A stretch of DNA of 64,000 nt from Thamnaconus septentrionalis. Lineage: Eukaryota; Chordata; Actinopteri; Tetraodontiformes; Monacanthidae. Each line of letters begins with the position of its first letter. Within the stretch, counting starts at the first letter, position 1. The notes under the pieces are model-generated. The model was given only the letters and a program-made list of their open reading frames with translations, was not told the origin of the DNA and ran no database searches. The position numbers and the translations under genes are program-made. The DNA lies in the NCBI GenBank assembly GCA_009823395.1, contig CM020513.1:19098501-19162500 (forward strand). Reading direction: 5' to 3'. Shown here one piece after another: positions 32,739 through 45,200 of the stretch.

Positions 32739-35700
32739 CTGCGGCAAGAGGAGAGCGGAGCATAAATTAATATAGACGTGGACACAACGGTGCATTCACA
32801 CACACTTCTGTAAAATGCCTGAAGTGCATTCACAGAACACAGCTTATACAAGTTTGAACAGAATCAGTGTGTCACTATATAACAGGGGAATAACACATCT
32901 TGGTTAGACACACAAGTTGATTACACTAGACTGTTTTTTCTGCATTTTGACAATAACCTTTTATTTTAAAGCCAGGCTACTCTTCCATAAGCTTCACTGT
33001 GGTCAACTTTTATTCCTGTGAGGCTGCTGTAAGTGCTGCAATTTCAAGCCTTAGCTCTCGCAGATCCGCACCAAGACGCTCCACATCGAAGCGTTTTTTC
33101 AGCCTATGGGTATTACAGAACCAATCAGCATCACTTTAGGGGCCAGAGGCCGGAGCTTGAGCCAATTTTAGATGTGACAAGCTTATAAACAATGAGGGCA
33201 ACAGCTTGGATGCTGCAGCGTAAGCACTTTTATTGAACAGTACAATATCTTCTTAAAATAAGAAAAGAAGAAGAAAGAAAAGAAAAGAAAAGAAAAGAAA
33301 AGAAAAGAACAAAGCACAGCAATACAGGCTTGTTCTGCTCCCAGATGACTTGAGCAAAAGTCATTTTTTAAAAACCTTTGCTACATTTCCCTTAAATTAA
33401 ATGACCTATGCCACTGTTCTGCCATGTGAAATAATATGCAGAAACATGAATGTACAGTACAACTGTTTACTTCATTACAATCAGTCATTTTATTATGATT
33501 ATGGTTGTTGTTGTTGTTGAGTGAGACAAACCCCCCAGTGCTGCCTGTATTTGTCAAAACAATGAATAACTTCTCGAGACTGACTGCAGTCAAACCAAAA
33601 CAGCCAACGTCACAGTACAGTAGTAGCGACATTCCGGCACCAGGTGGCGTTGGTGTTACGGGCACCGAGCAGTAGGAGCAAAGTAGAGAATGAAACCGTA
33701 AAAATGATGTGATGTGATTTTCTTGTCCCACAGACAGACAGACAGACAGAAAGACAGACGCCTGGGTGAGGCAATTTGCCTCCATTATTTCCTGTTTATA
33801 AAAAAAAAAGGAAAGGGAGACAATGAGGGGGAGACAGGGCGAGAGAGAAAGAGAAAGAGGAAGAGGGAGAGAGAGAAAGAGAGAGAGTTGGAGAGAGACT
33901 TGTGTCTGGTTGCTAGGTAATACATTGGGGGGGCAGTGTGGCCCATCTCTCCCCTGCTGACAGTTAAATAGTTCTGTTGAGTTTCTGTAAATTAAATTTC
34001 CCCCCTCACTTATTAGCAGAAGGACAGTGCAGATGCTCTGGGAGAGTTTGGTTTCCAATGTGTTTAAGGACGAAGCAGCGCAGAGCTTGACTGGTGTGTG
34101 CCTAATTTACTCGCATCATTGGAAAAAAACTTAAAGTTTATTCCCATATAGTTCCAGATAAAGAACAAAACCAAATGAAGTCAACTAAAAGCCTATTCAG
34201 GCTTATGAATTTTTAACATTACACACCATAAACCATCTCAGGATAAACTTTCTGAACGTTAATGAAACTGATTCGGTTTTCCTGTTTTTCTTATCCAGAT
34301 GTAAACAGTACACAGCACTGTGACGACACAAGGTTTTCTAGCAAACGTCTCTTGCGGTGAACTAGTGCATCGTACCAGTTTCCAGTCCTGCGGCAGACCC
34401 TCGTCACTGTAGAGGGCGTAGTCGATACGGCGCCCGTTGCCTTTGAGGGGGATCTTCCTCCCCTTCTGACTGCTGGCGGGACACTGGCTCTTACTGGGGG
34501 GGAAGACCAGGTACTCTTTTCTCCCCTCCTCGTTCTCCATCACCCTGACAGACACAGGCAGGGAGGAACCGTTTGACAATGTGACAGGTGGCGACTCTGA
34601 ACCAGGGAACAAACAGGAGGGCAGCGCTTGAAGATGAAGTCGAGGCAACTGGACTGATTTTGCTGCCTTCATCGATTGGCCTCTCATCCGAAAAGCTTCC
34701 TCATTTCTTCTTCTTCACTTCTTTGGACCTGAAGAAGCCTTTTGGATGCAAGGCAAAACCAAGATGGCCAAACCAGCCCAGCTGCCTCGACTTAATCTCT
34801 TAGTACTATAGCTGCATTTCCATTACAGTTCCTCACAAAATAAAAGCGATTTCTCGAATATTTTAACAAAGTACAATTGCAATTTGCAAGTGTTTTTGTT
34901 GAATGGTATGAAGTGCATAAGTCGTGAGATTCTACGAGAATTACGTTTGCTTTTATTTTGTTTACGTTTGTTTGCTGTCAAGAATGGTAGTTATATATTT
35001 TCTCTTTGATTACTTGTAAAAAAATATTCTGTCTCCTCCTCCGTCCGAACATGATGCGCCATTTTCACTTGAAGTGAGCAGGTCACGTGACCCTGTACGT
35101 CACGTCCGGTGACGCGTAAATGCGAACAAAGTGTTTCCATGACACTTTTGCAATATACCTCTATATTGATATGTCTGAAAAACCACCTCTTGAGAGCATC
35201 AAAACCTTTTAGCCATATTTGAGAGGTTTTTCGAATTTTAGGTGTTTCCATTCCCAGTTTTTTAGAGCAATATTTAGGTTTTGCACAATTCTAGGGGTAA
35301 TGGAAACGCAGCTCATGACGACCAGGATGATTGAGAACATTCATAGGCGGTAGTAACACAAACAACGCAGTGCGTGCGTATACGTTTGACTTACTTTTGT
35401 AAACTTTCGGCTGAGTTGACCTCGTCATCATAAAGGCCACTGGGATCCAGCAGGGTACCTGTTGATGACACGTGCACAAGTCAGTGCTAGTGGAGCCATT
35501 CTCATGTCGTTTTCCTCCTCTTTGCCGCCCTCTTGTGAAACTTTTCCAGACAGAGAGAAACAACAAAAAACCCTTTGTATCTGCTGTGAAGGCCAGGCAC
35601 TGCGGGCATTAATACAAGGAGAAGTTTTCTTTTTTGTTTTATTTGTGACGCAGGACGGTTCATCTGAGAAGCTGAAGGGCCGCCGAGAGACAAGCGGGAG

Positions 35701-37269
35701 ACGCAGTTCAGATATTCCTGATGTCGACGAGGCAAATTGATGATTCGGTTAGCAGTCTAGACTGTCAGCACACACACACACACACGTACACACACAAACA
35801 CACAGTGGCTCTACATGTCAATCAGTGCCTGGTGACAGAAAGAATAATGCAAAAAAAACAATTTATTCGGTCCACTGAATATGTTGGCCTGCTTCACATA
35901 TAAAATTACACTTCGCTCCAGGTGTGTGTCTCACAAAATAAATAAGCAGGGAACAGCAGCCTCCAAATGTTCCCCATTTCCCAAACAGAGGCCCAATCTC
36001 TGCGTCGGATTAGACGAGAAGCTCAGGATTACAATGTGGGTCATGATTTCAGCACTTTTCTAACCCTTTGTCTCTAATCTAATCCACAACCTCACAGTCA
36101 TTGTGTCGCTCACGCTCACGATGGAACTTCTTGCCATTACTGTAATGACCAACCTTTCCCTTCCCTCCATAAAGACGCTCAAAAAGCTTCCCAGAGTGCC
36201 GAGCGAAACCGCAGCGTCACCCACACGCATCTCGGCCCTAACGTTCCTCTGACTGCAGTGGGCAGCCGCTGATGATGCAGCAGCCACGGAGAGGAGATGG
36301 GCACTCAGGAGCCCTCGTGCTTGGCGGGGACCGTGGTTGGCCGTAGGCTGGATAATGTGTTTAAAATACCCCGGATGAAGAGAGCGGCACTCTGAAGTTA
36401 TGCTCCGGTCTATTGGAACGCGGCGAGCACTCGTGAGAAGTGGGCGTCTGATCCGCCGCCAGCCCCTTTTCACAAGTCCATAAGCAGGTTTCGGATCAGG
36501 GAAACAAAGATGGTGAGGTGTTAGGCAGAGACACAGACTGACTGCTGTACGTCTGCTGTGCTGCTTCAGAGCTGCCGCTGGGGTGGGGTGGGGAGCTGGC
36601 CGTGGACGGAGATGGATGGAAAAGTGGAACTGAAATGAGTCGAGAAACTCCCACAGTTCCTTTTTAGGCCCTTAACCTTGTGCCATGTTTCCGTTTTTAT
36701 GTAAGGCCACCTCACATCAGGTGTTTGCCGCTTTCGAAACCATTTTCGGAAAAACCTACACGTCATTTCGTTTTCTGTTGACATTTTTATAGATGTCCAA
36801 CTCAGTTCTAGTCTCCCTCTCTGTGTCTAACATCAAACAAACAGGGAAGTACAGACTTTTTCCCCCTCTGGCTTGTGGTGTAAAAAAAAGAAAAAAATGT
36901 CTCTGTCTAAATAAATAAGCTCCTCTCTAAATGAGCCCTTTGACTCTCTGCTCTGCCCACACTGTCCCTGAAATACCGTTGGCCTAAATAGCGCTTCGCA
37001 TCCAGCACCAAACCCTCCAGTCTTTACGTCACTAATGCCCATGTATCCTCGCGCTGTGCCGGGTTTTATTTTAATTCACACACTGAGGCATCCTGACTCT
37101 GCCTGCCAGATTACGCTATGGTTTTGAGCTGCTCCGTGCGCACCGTGCAAATCGCAGGGCCCGCATTACAGGTCTCCATCTGCGAATCCATACCAGTTGT
37201 TGATGAGTCTGGAGAGCGGCACGATGTGTGACGTCTGACTGTTCCCCTGGAGAAGCATGTGACTGTGAC

Positions 37270-37305
<36 letters not shown>

Positions 37306-38305
37306 CCAGGGCCCATGGTTTGTCCTCCCCTGGACCCAGGCGACATGGGTCCTTGTACTGAGTAAAAAGTGCATGCTGCTGCTCCAGCTTGTCCTCTGGG
37401 TTAAAAAAAATTTAAATAAAATCCACAAAAAACATACAGTCATTACATGCACTCACAGTTTAAGAAGAGAATTTAAACCCTCCATATAGCAAGGAATCAT
37501 ATCTGGTCATTTGTAGATGCATGTTACTATGCACAATAATATACTAATGAATATAACAGCCACTGTTTCCCTCCTGCTGGTTACATGAGGAGGTTTAAGT
37601 TGCCTTTGGTCTGTGTCTTGGTTTCATGCAGTGACTTGCTGAAGTTGTTTTTACACTGTATTATGGACTCTTTGATTGGTAAGAAGTTCCTCGTTACTAA
37701 TGTCAAAAAGGAAATTAATGTTCTTATAATTTTAAGATTATAAGAACATGTTGTTTTGAAGTTGTTTTGAAGGTCAAAATTCAGCTCTCCTCTGACGGCT
37801 AATGATTCACATATTCCATGTATGAATCACACAATAACTACTAGTATAATTAGTACATCTTTTTAGTGATGACACGCGTGTCTCGATCATGTGAACAAAA
37901 AACACCTGGCCATTGACTCACCTGAGGAGCAGTTGTCGAAGTTGAGGTCTCCCAGGACAACGTCGAAGGCCACCAGGTCTTCCAGTACCTTCTCCCCCTC
38001 AGGTGACTGGGATGAGGATTGGCGAAACTCGGCCCCCCACTGCAGCAACAGGTCCAGCTGCTCACAGCGTACGGAGGCATCACCTGATGGGTACGGCGTG
38101 CAGAGAGTCGGAGGAGGAGGAGGACAAAGGAGGAGGACAAGGAGGAGGTGAGAGGCAAATTATTACACGACGCCTATGATAAAATCAGCCGGGCGTGTCA
38201 GAGTGGAAGTGGCTCGAATTAATCTACACAAAAGGGAGCTAGAGAGGAGGAGTTGGAGATGGACAGGGGGTCTAGGGACATGCACACATACACATGCAGG
38301 CACGC

Positions 38306-38395
<90 letters not shown>

Positions 38396-41300
38396 CGGGT
38401 AATTTTTAGCAGGTTGAAACCAGCATGACCATTCAGTGTAGTCAGTCACTCTGGCCTCAAAACAGACTTCAGTCCTGTTGAGTGTGGGATAAAAAAAAAC
38501 AACTCCTTGTGAATTATAAAGGACAAAAAGTCATGCAATGTGATAGAAATATATATACATATATATATATGAGTAGTAATGAAACTGATACTAATCACTG
38601 AATAAAATTGGCTCTCCTGCTTAGGCACCTTAAATGTTGCTCTTACCACAAATCATCACGATCAGACATCAGCGAAGTGAGTCAATACTTTTAATTGGAC
38701 AATGGCCTGCGCAACTGAGTGCAATTTCAAAAGCGTTTCTCGTCTCCGACCCAATGTGAATTATTGCCGGACGTTGCAACATTAAAGCAGCATTCAGCTC
38801 TTCCTTTTACATTTTAATGGCCTAAAGCCGCTTTCTTTCGGCAGGCAATTTATGCCAAGACCACATAATGACAATATAATTTTATAGATTGCTGTGTAAA
38901 TTCCCGACCAGTCAAATCATGGAGGATGCGCCACTGAAAAATACTGAAACATTTCTTAAAAAGGTTGTAAGAGGCCAAAGAAGTGCCAGGAGTAGGTAAA
39001 AAGTTCTGCTGCATTTGCCAGGTGGCAACCAACATCCATCCATCCATCCATCCATCCATCCATCCATCCATCCATCCATCCATCCATTTTCAATACCCGC
39101 TTCTTCCTGAGCTCAGGGTCACGGGGGTCTGCTGGAGCCTATCCCAGCTGTCATAGGGTGAAGGCAGGGTGACACCCTGGACAAGTCGCCACCCAACAAA
39201 GTGGCCTCCTCTAATAATTACAACTAGTTTATTTCTGTTGAATGCGTACAGAGGAAACATAGCAGCCAAAAATAATTAATAATCATACTTGCCAAAAGCT
39301 AGGAAATGAATGGCATCTAATCTGATCTAGTGGTTGGTTTGGTTGTATGTATTCTGTGTTACAATAATGACAAAATGTGGAGTTGGTTTGCTGTTCTAGC
39401 TGTGTTTTTGTCTCTCCGCTCCTGCCAGCAAATGAGAATGGAGGAAGGTAGCAGGTGAGCGCGGGGAGGCGGTGGGGGAGAGAAAAAAATAACAGCTGAA
39501 TAGTGGAGAGTGTGAGAAACAAAGAGGTGTCAAGATATTGGTGCGTGTGAGTGGGTGGCTCTGGCTTTGATTACTCCCAGCTCCGACTCAAGTACATGCA
39601 AAATGCAGCGTGTGTGTGTGTTGTGTGGTTTTTTTTTTTCTTCCTCTTTGTTTCTGCATCACAAAGCAAAAGATGAAACTGGCTGTGGGGGAGTGTTTGC
39701 TGTATGTTTCTCTTTGTGTGGCTGTGCACTTGTCTCAGGTGGGCTTCCCTTGTGCGGTTAAGGTTAGGAAGGAAAACTTTAAACAGGGATTGATGTTCAA
39801 GTGGAGCGACACGAGTGTCACAGGTTTGATCCACCAGGTCCGGGAGCCTCTCTTTGTGGTGTGTGTGGGGTTGCCGTGTTCTTCATCTGTCTGCTTGATT
39901 TCTCTCCGGCTTCCAAAGACACGCGCGTGAGGTGAGTCGGGAACTCTGAGTTAGCTGTAGGAGTGAGCGCGACTGCGAATGGTTGTTTTCTTTCCTGCGA
40001 TAAACTGGCAACTTGTCCGGGTTGTAACCCAGCCTTCACTGAAGACGGCTGGAACATGCTCAGGAGAAGAATAAGCTGTAGGAGAAGCGGTAATAGAAAA
40101 TGGATGCATGGGTGATGTTCAAGTACAAGTCGAAGTCATGCGCTCGACTTCTCCACTGTTTGACGGAAAAGTTCCAACGGCTCCAGCAACATGCTTTAGC
40201 ATCAGTCTTGACAATAATAATGGATTGGATTTATATAGCCCTTTTTAGGCACTCAAAGCACTTTACATTAAAGCCATTATTCATTCACACCACATTCACA
40301 CTGGTGGTGGAGCTACATATGTAGCCAACAGCTGCTCTGGGGCAGACTGACGGAAGCGTGGCAGCCAATCTGTGCCAAACGGCCCCTCCAACCACCACCC
40401 AACATTTAGTCACGTTCGTACGAGGCAATGTGGGTTTAGTGCCTTGCCCAAGGACACAACGACAGACGGGGATGGAGCGGGATTTGAAACGCCAACTTTT
40501 CAGTCATTGGACAACCTGCTCTACCTCCTGAGCTAGCGACAATCTTGAACACAAAATATACAATGCTAACAATATGCCGCTATTGTCACTGGATCACTAA
40601 TGGTCATTCTAATACTGATTCCAACAGTGCCTTTGTACAAGGTATAAATGGTGATTTCTGTCGGTTCAAAGTAAGGAACCTTTGAAAATTTTGCCAGATT
40701 CACATGAATCCAGTTTTATATTTCAGCAAATTTCTGCAATACATTTTGAAGTGATATTTTTATAGGTGGTAAATCGATCAATTATTATTTTCCATTGCAT
40801 TTAAACAAACAAACAACTGCTTCCATGTTCAGTCAGACTAAAATCAATCTGAACCCTTTCCTAACTTCACTGCAAGCAAACCAGCTCAGCCATGATGGCC
40901 GTCTGCATGAACAGCATCTGTGGTCATAATTTTTGCATGTGCAGACTAGTCCAACCCTCTGGAAATACCAGAGGAAGAGGCTGCTCTTCCGCTTGTGTTG
41001 CAAACAAATGCCAGCGCGCTCCCTGAGATATTCCCCCATCAACTGGCCTGCTCGCTGCTCACCAGGCATTTCATTCTCCATCCCTCTTGCGTCTGCGACT
41101 CCTGCGTGTCTGTTTCTGTACTAACGTGGACCAGTTCCGCTCCACCTCCACCGTGTCTGCCGCTGGCTGAAAAGCAGCTGCCCGCCGTCAAGGCGGAAAT
41201 GTGTCATGTCGATAAAGGGCAGACGCGTGCAATTAGAACAATTTGGCCCCAGCCAGGAAGATAGGATCGGAGGTAGTGGGCACATTAATGCCATTCGGAA

Positions 41301-42204
41301 TAAGCATCAGCATAAACCACTCCTCTCCCTCTCCCTCTCTCTCCCTCTCTCTCTCTCGTTTTTCTCGGGGTGAAATTTCTTTCCGAGGGCCGTGTGTAAA
41401 AATAGATTGTGACACAATCCCCGCCGCTCCGACGGATGTTGCGCTCGCAAGCACGCAGGTAAGCTTTTCCTACCGCTCGGATCTGCGCTGTTGCAGGGGG
41501 AAGAACACAAACATCGAGAAAAAAAAAATAACAACCCCAATGAGAGCGGATGAGCTGGCAGTGAGTGCGAGCGCCGTTCACTATACATTCAATCAATAAT
41601 GCATCCTGGTTCCAAGTGGGATACGTGGCACCACAAACCCAGGCGAAGAATCGCATCTTTGTGCTCATTCTCTCCGCCGTGCCCCCCCCCCCCCTCCGCC
41701 CAAACGGCACCTCCCCCACCTCCTCCCCTAAGGCTTTTTGTTTGATGTATCTTTAGAAACAGCTCGGCCAGTGCTAAATATAGATCGGTGAGAAGTGTGG
41801 GAGGAGCCAAGAATAGCAGGCGAATGTGGGGGCAGATGTGTCTCTGGTGGAAGAAAAAAATGAGGGAGGCACAGACTGGGTGGGGTGGGGGTGATGGGGG
41901 CAGTGGTGGGGGCTTTAAATAGGGCTATGACGCTTTAAACAGCTTGAGCCCGTCTCCATGGCAACAGCAGGTGGGGGCGGGGGGGGTGCGGGGGTTTGGT
42001 CGCGCTCATTCATCTCGCTATCGGGACGCGCAAACACACACACACAACCACCACCACAGAGACGTACTGTACATGCATGCATGCGTGCGCACATGCAAGG
42101 CCGGTGCAGAACTGGACGACCGTGGCGGACCAGAGGGGGCGACACCACTTCTAGAAAACACGACTCAACAACAGCGACGCAGCCTGGCCTTGGGGGGCGC
42201 CATG

Positions 42205-42242
<38 letters not shown>

Positions 42243-45200
42243 CAGGGAATCACTGCGAGAGCGGCGGGACGTTTGACCGTACCTTCGATGGCGTGCAGGT
42301 GCGTACACGTGATGTATCCCACAACTCTCTGCTCCTGATGGGAGGTGCCCACGTGAACCTGCAGGGGGCGACGGGAGACAAACATGACACCGTGTTGAAA
42401 CGAGGCCCAACGGCGTAGACGCATGTCGGGTGACGATGACGGCGGCAATCAGCATCAAACAAGCGGAGACGATACATTATTGATCCCTGCGGGTGGGAAA
42501 GTGCGTCGTCACGTCAGTGTCTCAGCGGCCGCCTCACATCAGAGCAGCGGAGCAAGAAGATGGTTTGGAAATAGGAGAAGGTAAAGTTTGACAGGCATTC
42601 ATAGGTGCCAGATGAAAAAAGGTTTGAGGTGCCCTAATTCTAAAATTACCATACCAAGTAGTTAAAAAGCACATTTATGTTTGATAAATACAGGTGAGGG
42701 TGGAATGTCAAAAACAGGAAGTGGAGGCTTTGGCTGAGAAGCTGTGGTCTGGGACGCTGTTTGCTCTGTTCCCAGGAAACTGGCTCTACATCGTAGCCCT
42801 TGGAGAGAGCAAAAATGTTGGTGTACATTTTTAGGAGAGCAGCAGAAATATCGACCTTCAAATGAATTCTTCACCACCTACTTGTCTCTTGACAGGAACG
42901 AGGATTCAGTTTTGCTTTTTTTGATTTCCAGCTGATTGCTCTTTTTTCATGACATGATTGCGGCAGTGAGAACAATTGAATATTTTCGAAATGTGCAATT
43001 CCATAACGAAATGAACTACAGCTATTCCATTAAATGAAACAAACGCTAATTGCTTCGTGGTTAAGTTGTTTCCGTCTTTGTGTTTTTTTGGTCTGCTAAG
43101 TCCTTCGCGCGTTCGCGTTATTGCTGTTTGTTGTGGTTTCCTCTCCCCGTCTTTTTCTCCACTTGGCTCATCATTGCTTCATATTTGGATCTTTTTCTGT
43201 TCTCGCAGCCTGCCAGTCGTCTTCTCTCACTACAGCTTTATGCCAATTAACTAACTAACCTTTTAGTCTTTTGCTTAAGGCAGACTACGTGTTCTCTTTG
43301 GTATATTACCATTTTGCTCAATACACCAGTGATTGACTGAATTTCTTGCAAACACAATATATACGTAAGAGCCTGGGGCAAAGCTACCGGTTATTATGTG
43401 AAAGTAAATGACTGGTTTTGCTATTATCTCGATAAACGAGGAAAGGTGGATTTTATTCTTCTTGTGACATTTACGGTGCTGACATTTTACACCATCTTAT
43501 CAATAATTTGCCATTTTCTAAGGGCTAAGGACCATAATTAATAATAGCTTGGAAAAAATGTCAGCTATTGATTATTGTAAATGTGGAGCAAAATCAAAGC
43601 AACCCCCCCCCTCCTGCAAAGATTACGGCTTCTGATGAACATCACCTGACTTTACATTGGTTTGCACAAAGAGGGAATATAGAAAAAGCAATTTGATTGG
43701 TATCTATAGCGCTGTGTTGAAATGTTCCCCGGTTGCAGTGTTCTTTCTGACAGGTTGGCAGGTTTGAAGAGATCTCACAGCAAACAGCAAACATCTCTGG
43801 GCAGACTGTGGAGCGCACCAACAATAGACTGAACTGCGATTTAATCAGACACCTTTTTGGCATCTTTGTGTGGAGAAATCCGTCAGGTGCAAAATGTGCA
43901 GCGAGGCTGAAGCCGGCAGCTCTGGAGTGCTGGTGGGTGGATGCAGACTGATGAGGAGGAGGACTGAAGTGCGGCGGAGAAAAGGGAGATGGTGATTGCG
44001 GGGCGGTCAGTTTAAAGTGGGCAGGCTGGGTGGATTAGGTCGATAACAACAGAGAATGACTCCTGTTAAGAGGTCAGCAGAGAGACGACACTGGCAGGGA
44101 GAATGATACATGAAATAACTCCTTCCTGCATTTATACATTTACGGCTTTCACTCGTGGTGCAGTCAAGACTGCCAGACGCTACCAAGCCTGGGTGTATCG
44201 ACACCAAGATCAAGACCAAGATGGTAAAAATGTATGACTAAAAGTATAAACGTAAGGTATCAATATTGCTGCTGGAGAAGTTAAGATGCTATTCAACTTA
44301 TAGCTTGCTTCCTTGCATATCTATATAAATAAAAATCCACCACATGGCCAAATATGGTTGCAAAGGATGTCGCACCTGCATGAAAAAGCAAGCAAACAAA
44401 CAAAAAATGCGGCACCTGCTGCTTAAGTCAGACCACCGTCAGCGCCTGGAAACACCTACAGAAGGGATTTTGTGACAATCTGGTAGATGTTTGTAGTAGA
44501 TTTGAATAGAGAGCATGTGAATTGCAAAAATATGCCACAGACTGGAAATATGCCACAGCCAGTGAAGTTAGGACCAGGGTGAGCTAATGAGGGCATTCAA
44601 ATAAAAGGCAGGAAAAAAGTTGAAAGTGACACTATTGTCCCTTTTTAAAAAAAAAAAAACTGAACATATTAATGTTGCCTGACTGGCTGTGGATGAGAAT
44701 GAAATTATAAAAGTCGAAGTGAAATGACCTCACTGTTTACGGTCAGGAAACATGACCAGGCCGTTTGCACGACAATGACATCTAAATCACTTCCAAAACA
44801 TTTATGCATGTTCCCCGAACCTATTTACATATCAGTGAGTAATATTAGCATTGGTTTGATGTCTTCCGCCCCGAATGTCGGCAGCTGTCAGGCGACAGAA
44901 TTGGGTGATGATTCTCCAGACAGCGATCCAATATGTTGCTACAGTAAAAAAATGAGATGGTTTTGCTTAAGCTAAGCTAACGCTTAGGCTGCTCAAGGCT
45001 TTGAGGGAGCACGTATTCCTGTTACACTGGTAAAACCGGTGGATAAAATGTAAATAAATTGGGAAACTCCCGAGTAAAGAAATGTTGGCACCACTCTGGT
45101 GAAAAAGTCACTGTCACTGTTGAAGCATTCCTTTAATTTTAATGAGAGGGAAGTGATTGGCCATAATAATGGGATGGATGTCTTGGCTTGGTGTATGTGT

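Larger units (their letters stand above)
32739..34375. other. smpd3 intron 8
   Basis: Contains an AAAG/AAAAG tract (33262-33308), a GACA tract (33732-33760), a GA-rich stretch (33838-33899) and a CTCF-like CACCAGGTGGCG at 33638-33649. No exon is seen. Confidence 0.6.
38084..42282. other. smpd3 intron 4
   Basis: Contains a 84-base CA tract (38311-38394), two LINE 3'-end fragments (39032-39187 and about 40000-40116), a full SINE (40212-40540), a CT-rich tract (41323-41358) and a CA tract next to exon 4. Confidence 0.6.

Noticed and set aside
33638..33649. CACCAGGTGGCG in smpd3 intron 8 as a CTCF site
   Set aside because: Only the core matches and the first base of the consensus is wrong. It is mentioned within the intron entry but is too weak for its own call.
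36060..36473. 137-codon minus frame in smpd3 intron 6
   Set aside because: Arg/Ser-rich frame without motifs and not in phase with neighbouring smpd3 exons.
38163..38449. Val-Cys and His-Thr repeat frames near 38.3 kb
   Set aside because: They are translations of the CA microsatellite.
41915..42448. 177-codon minus frame over smpd3 exon 4
   Set aside because: Only the central 25 codons are the real exon. The rest is read-through into intron and a CA repeat.
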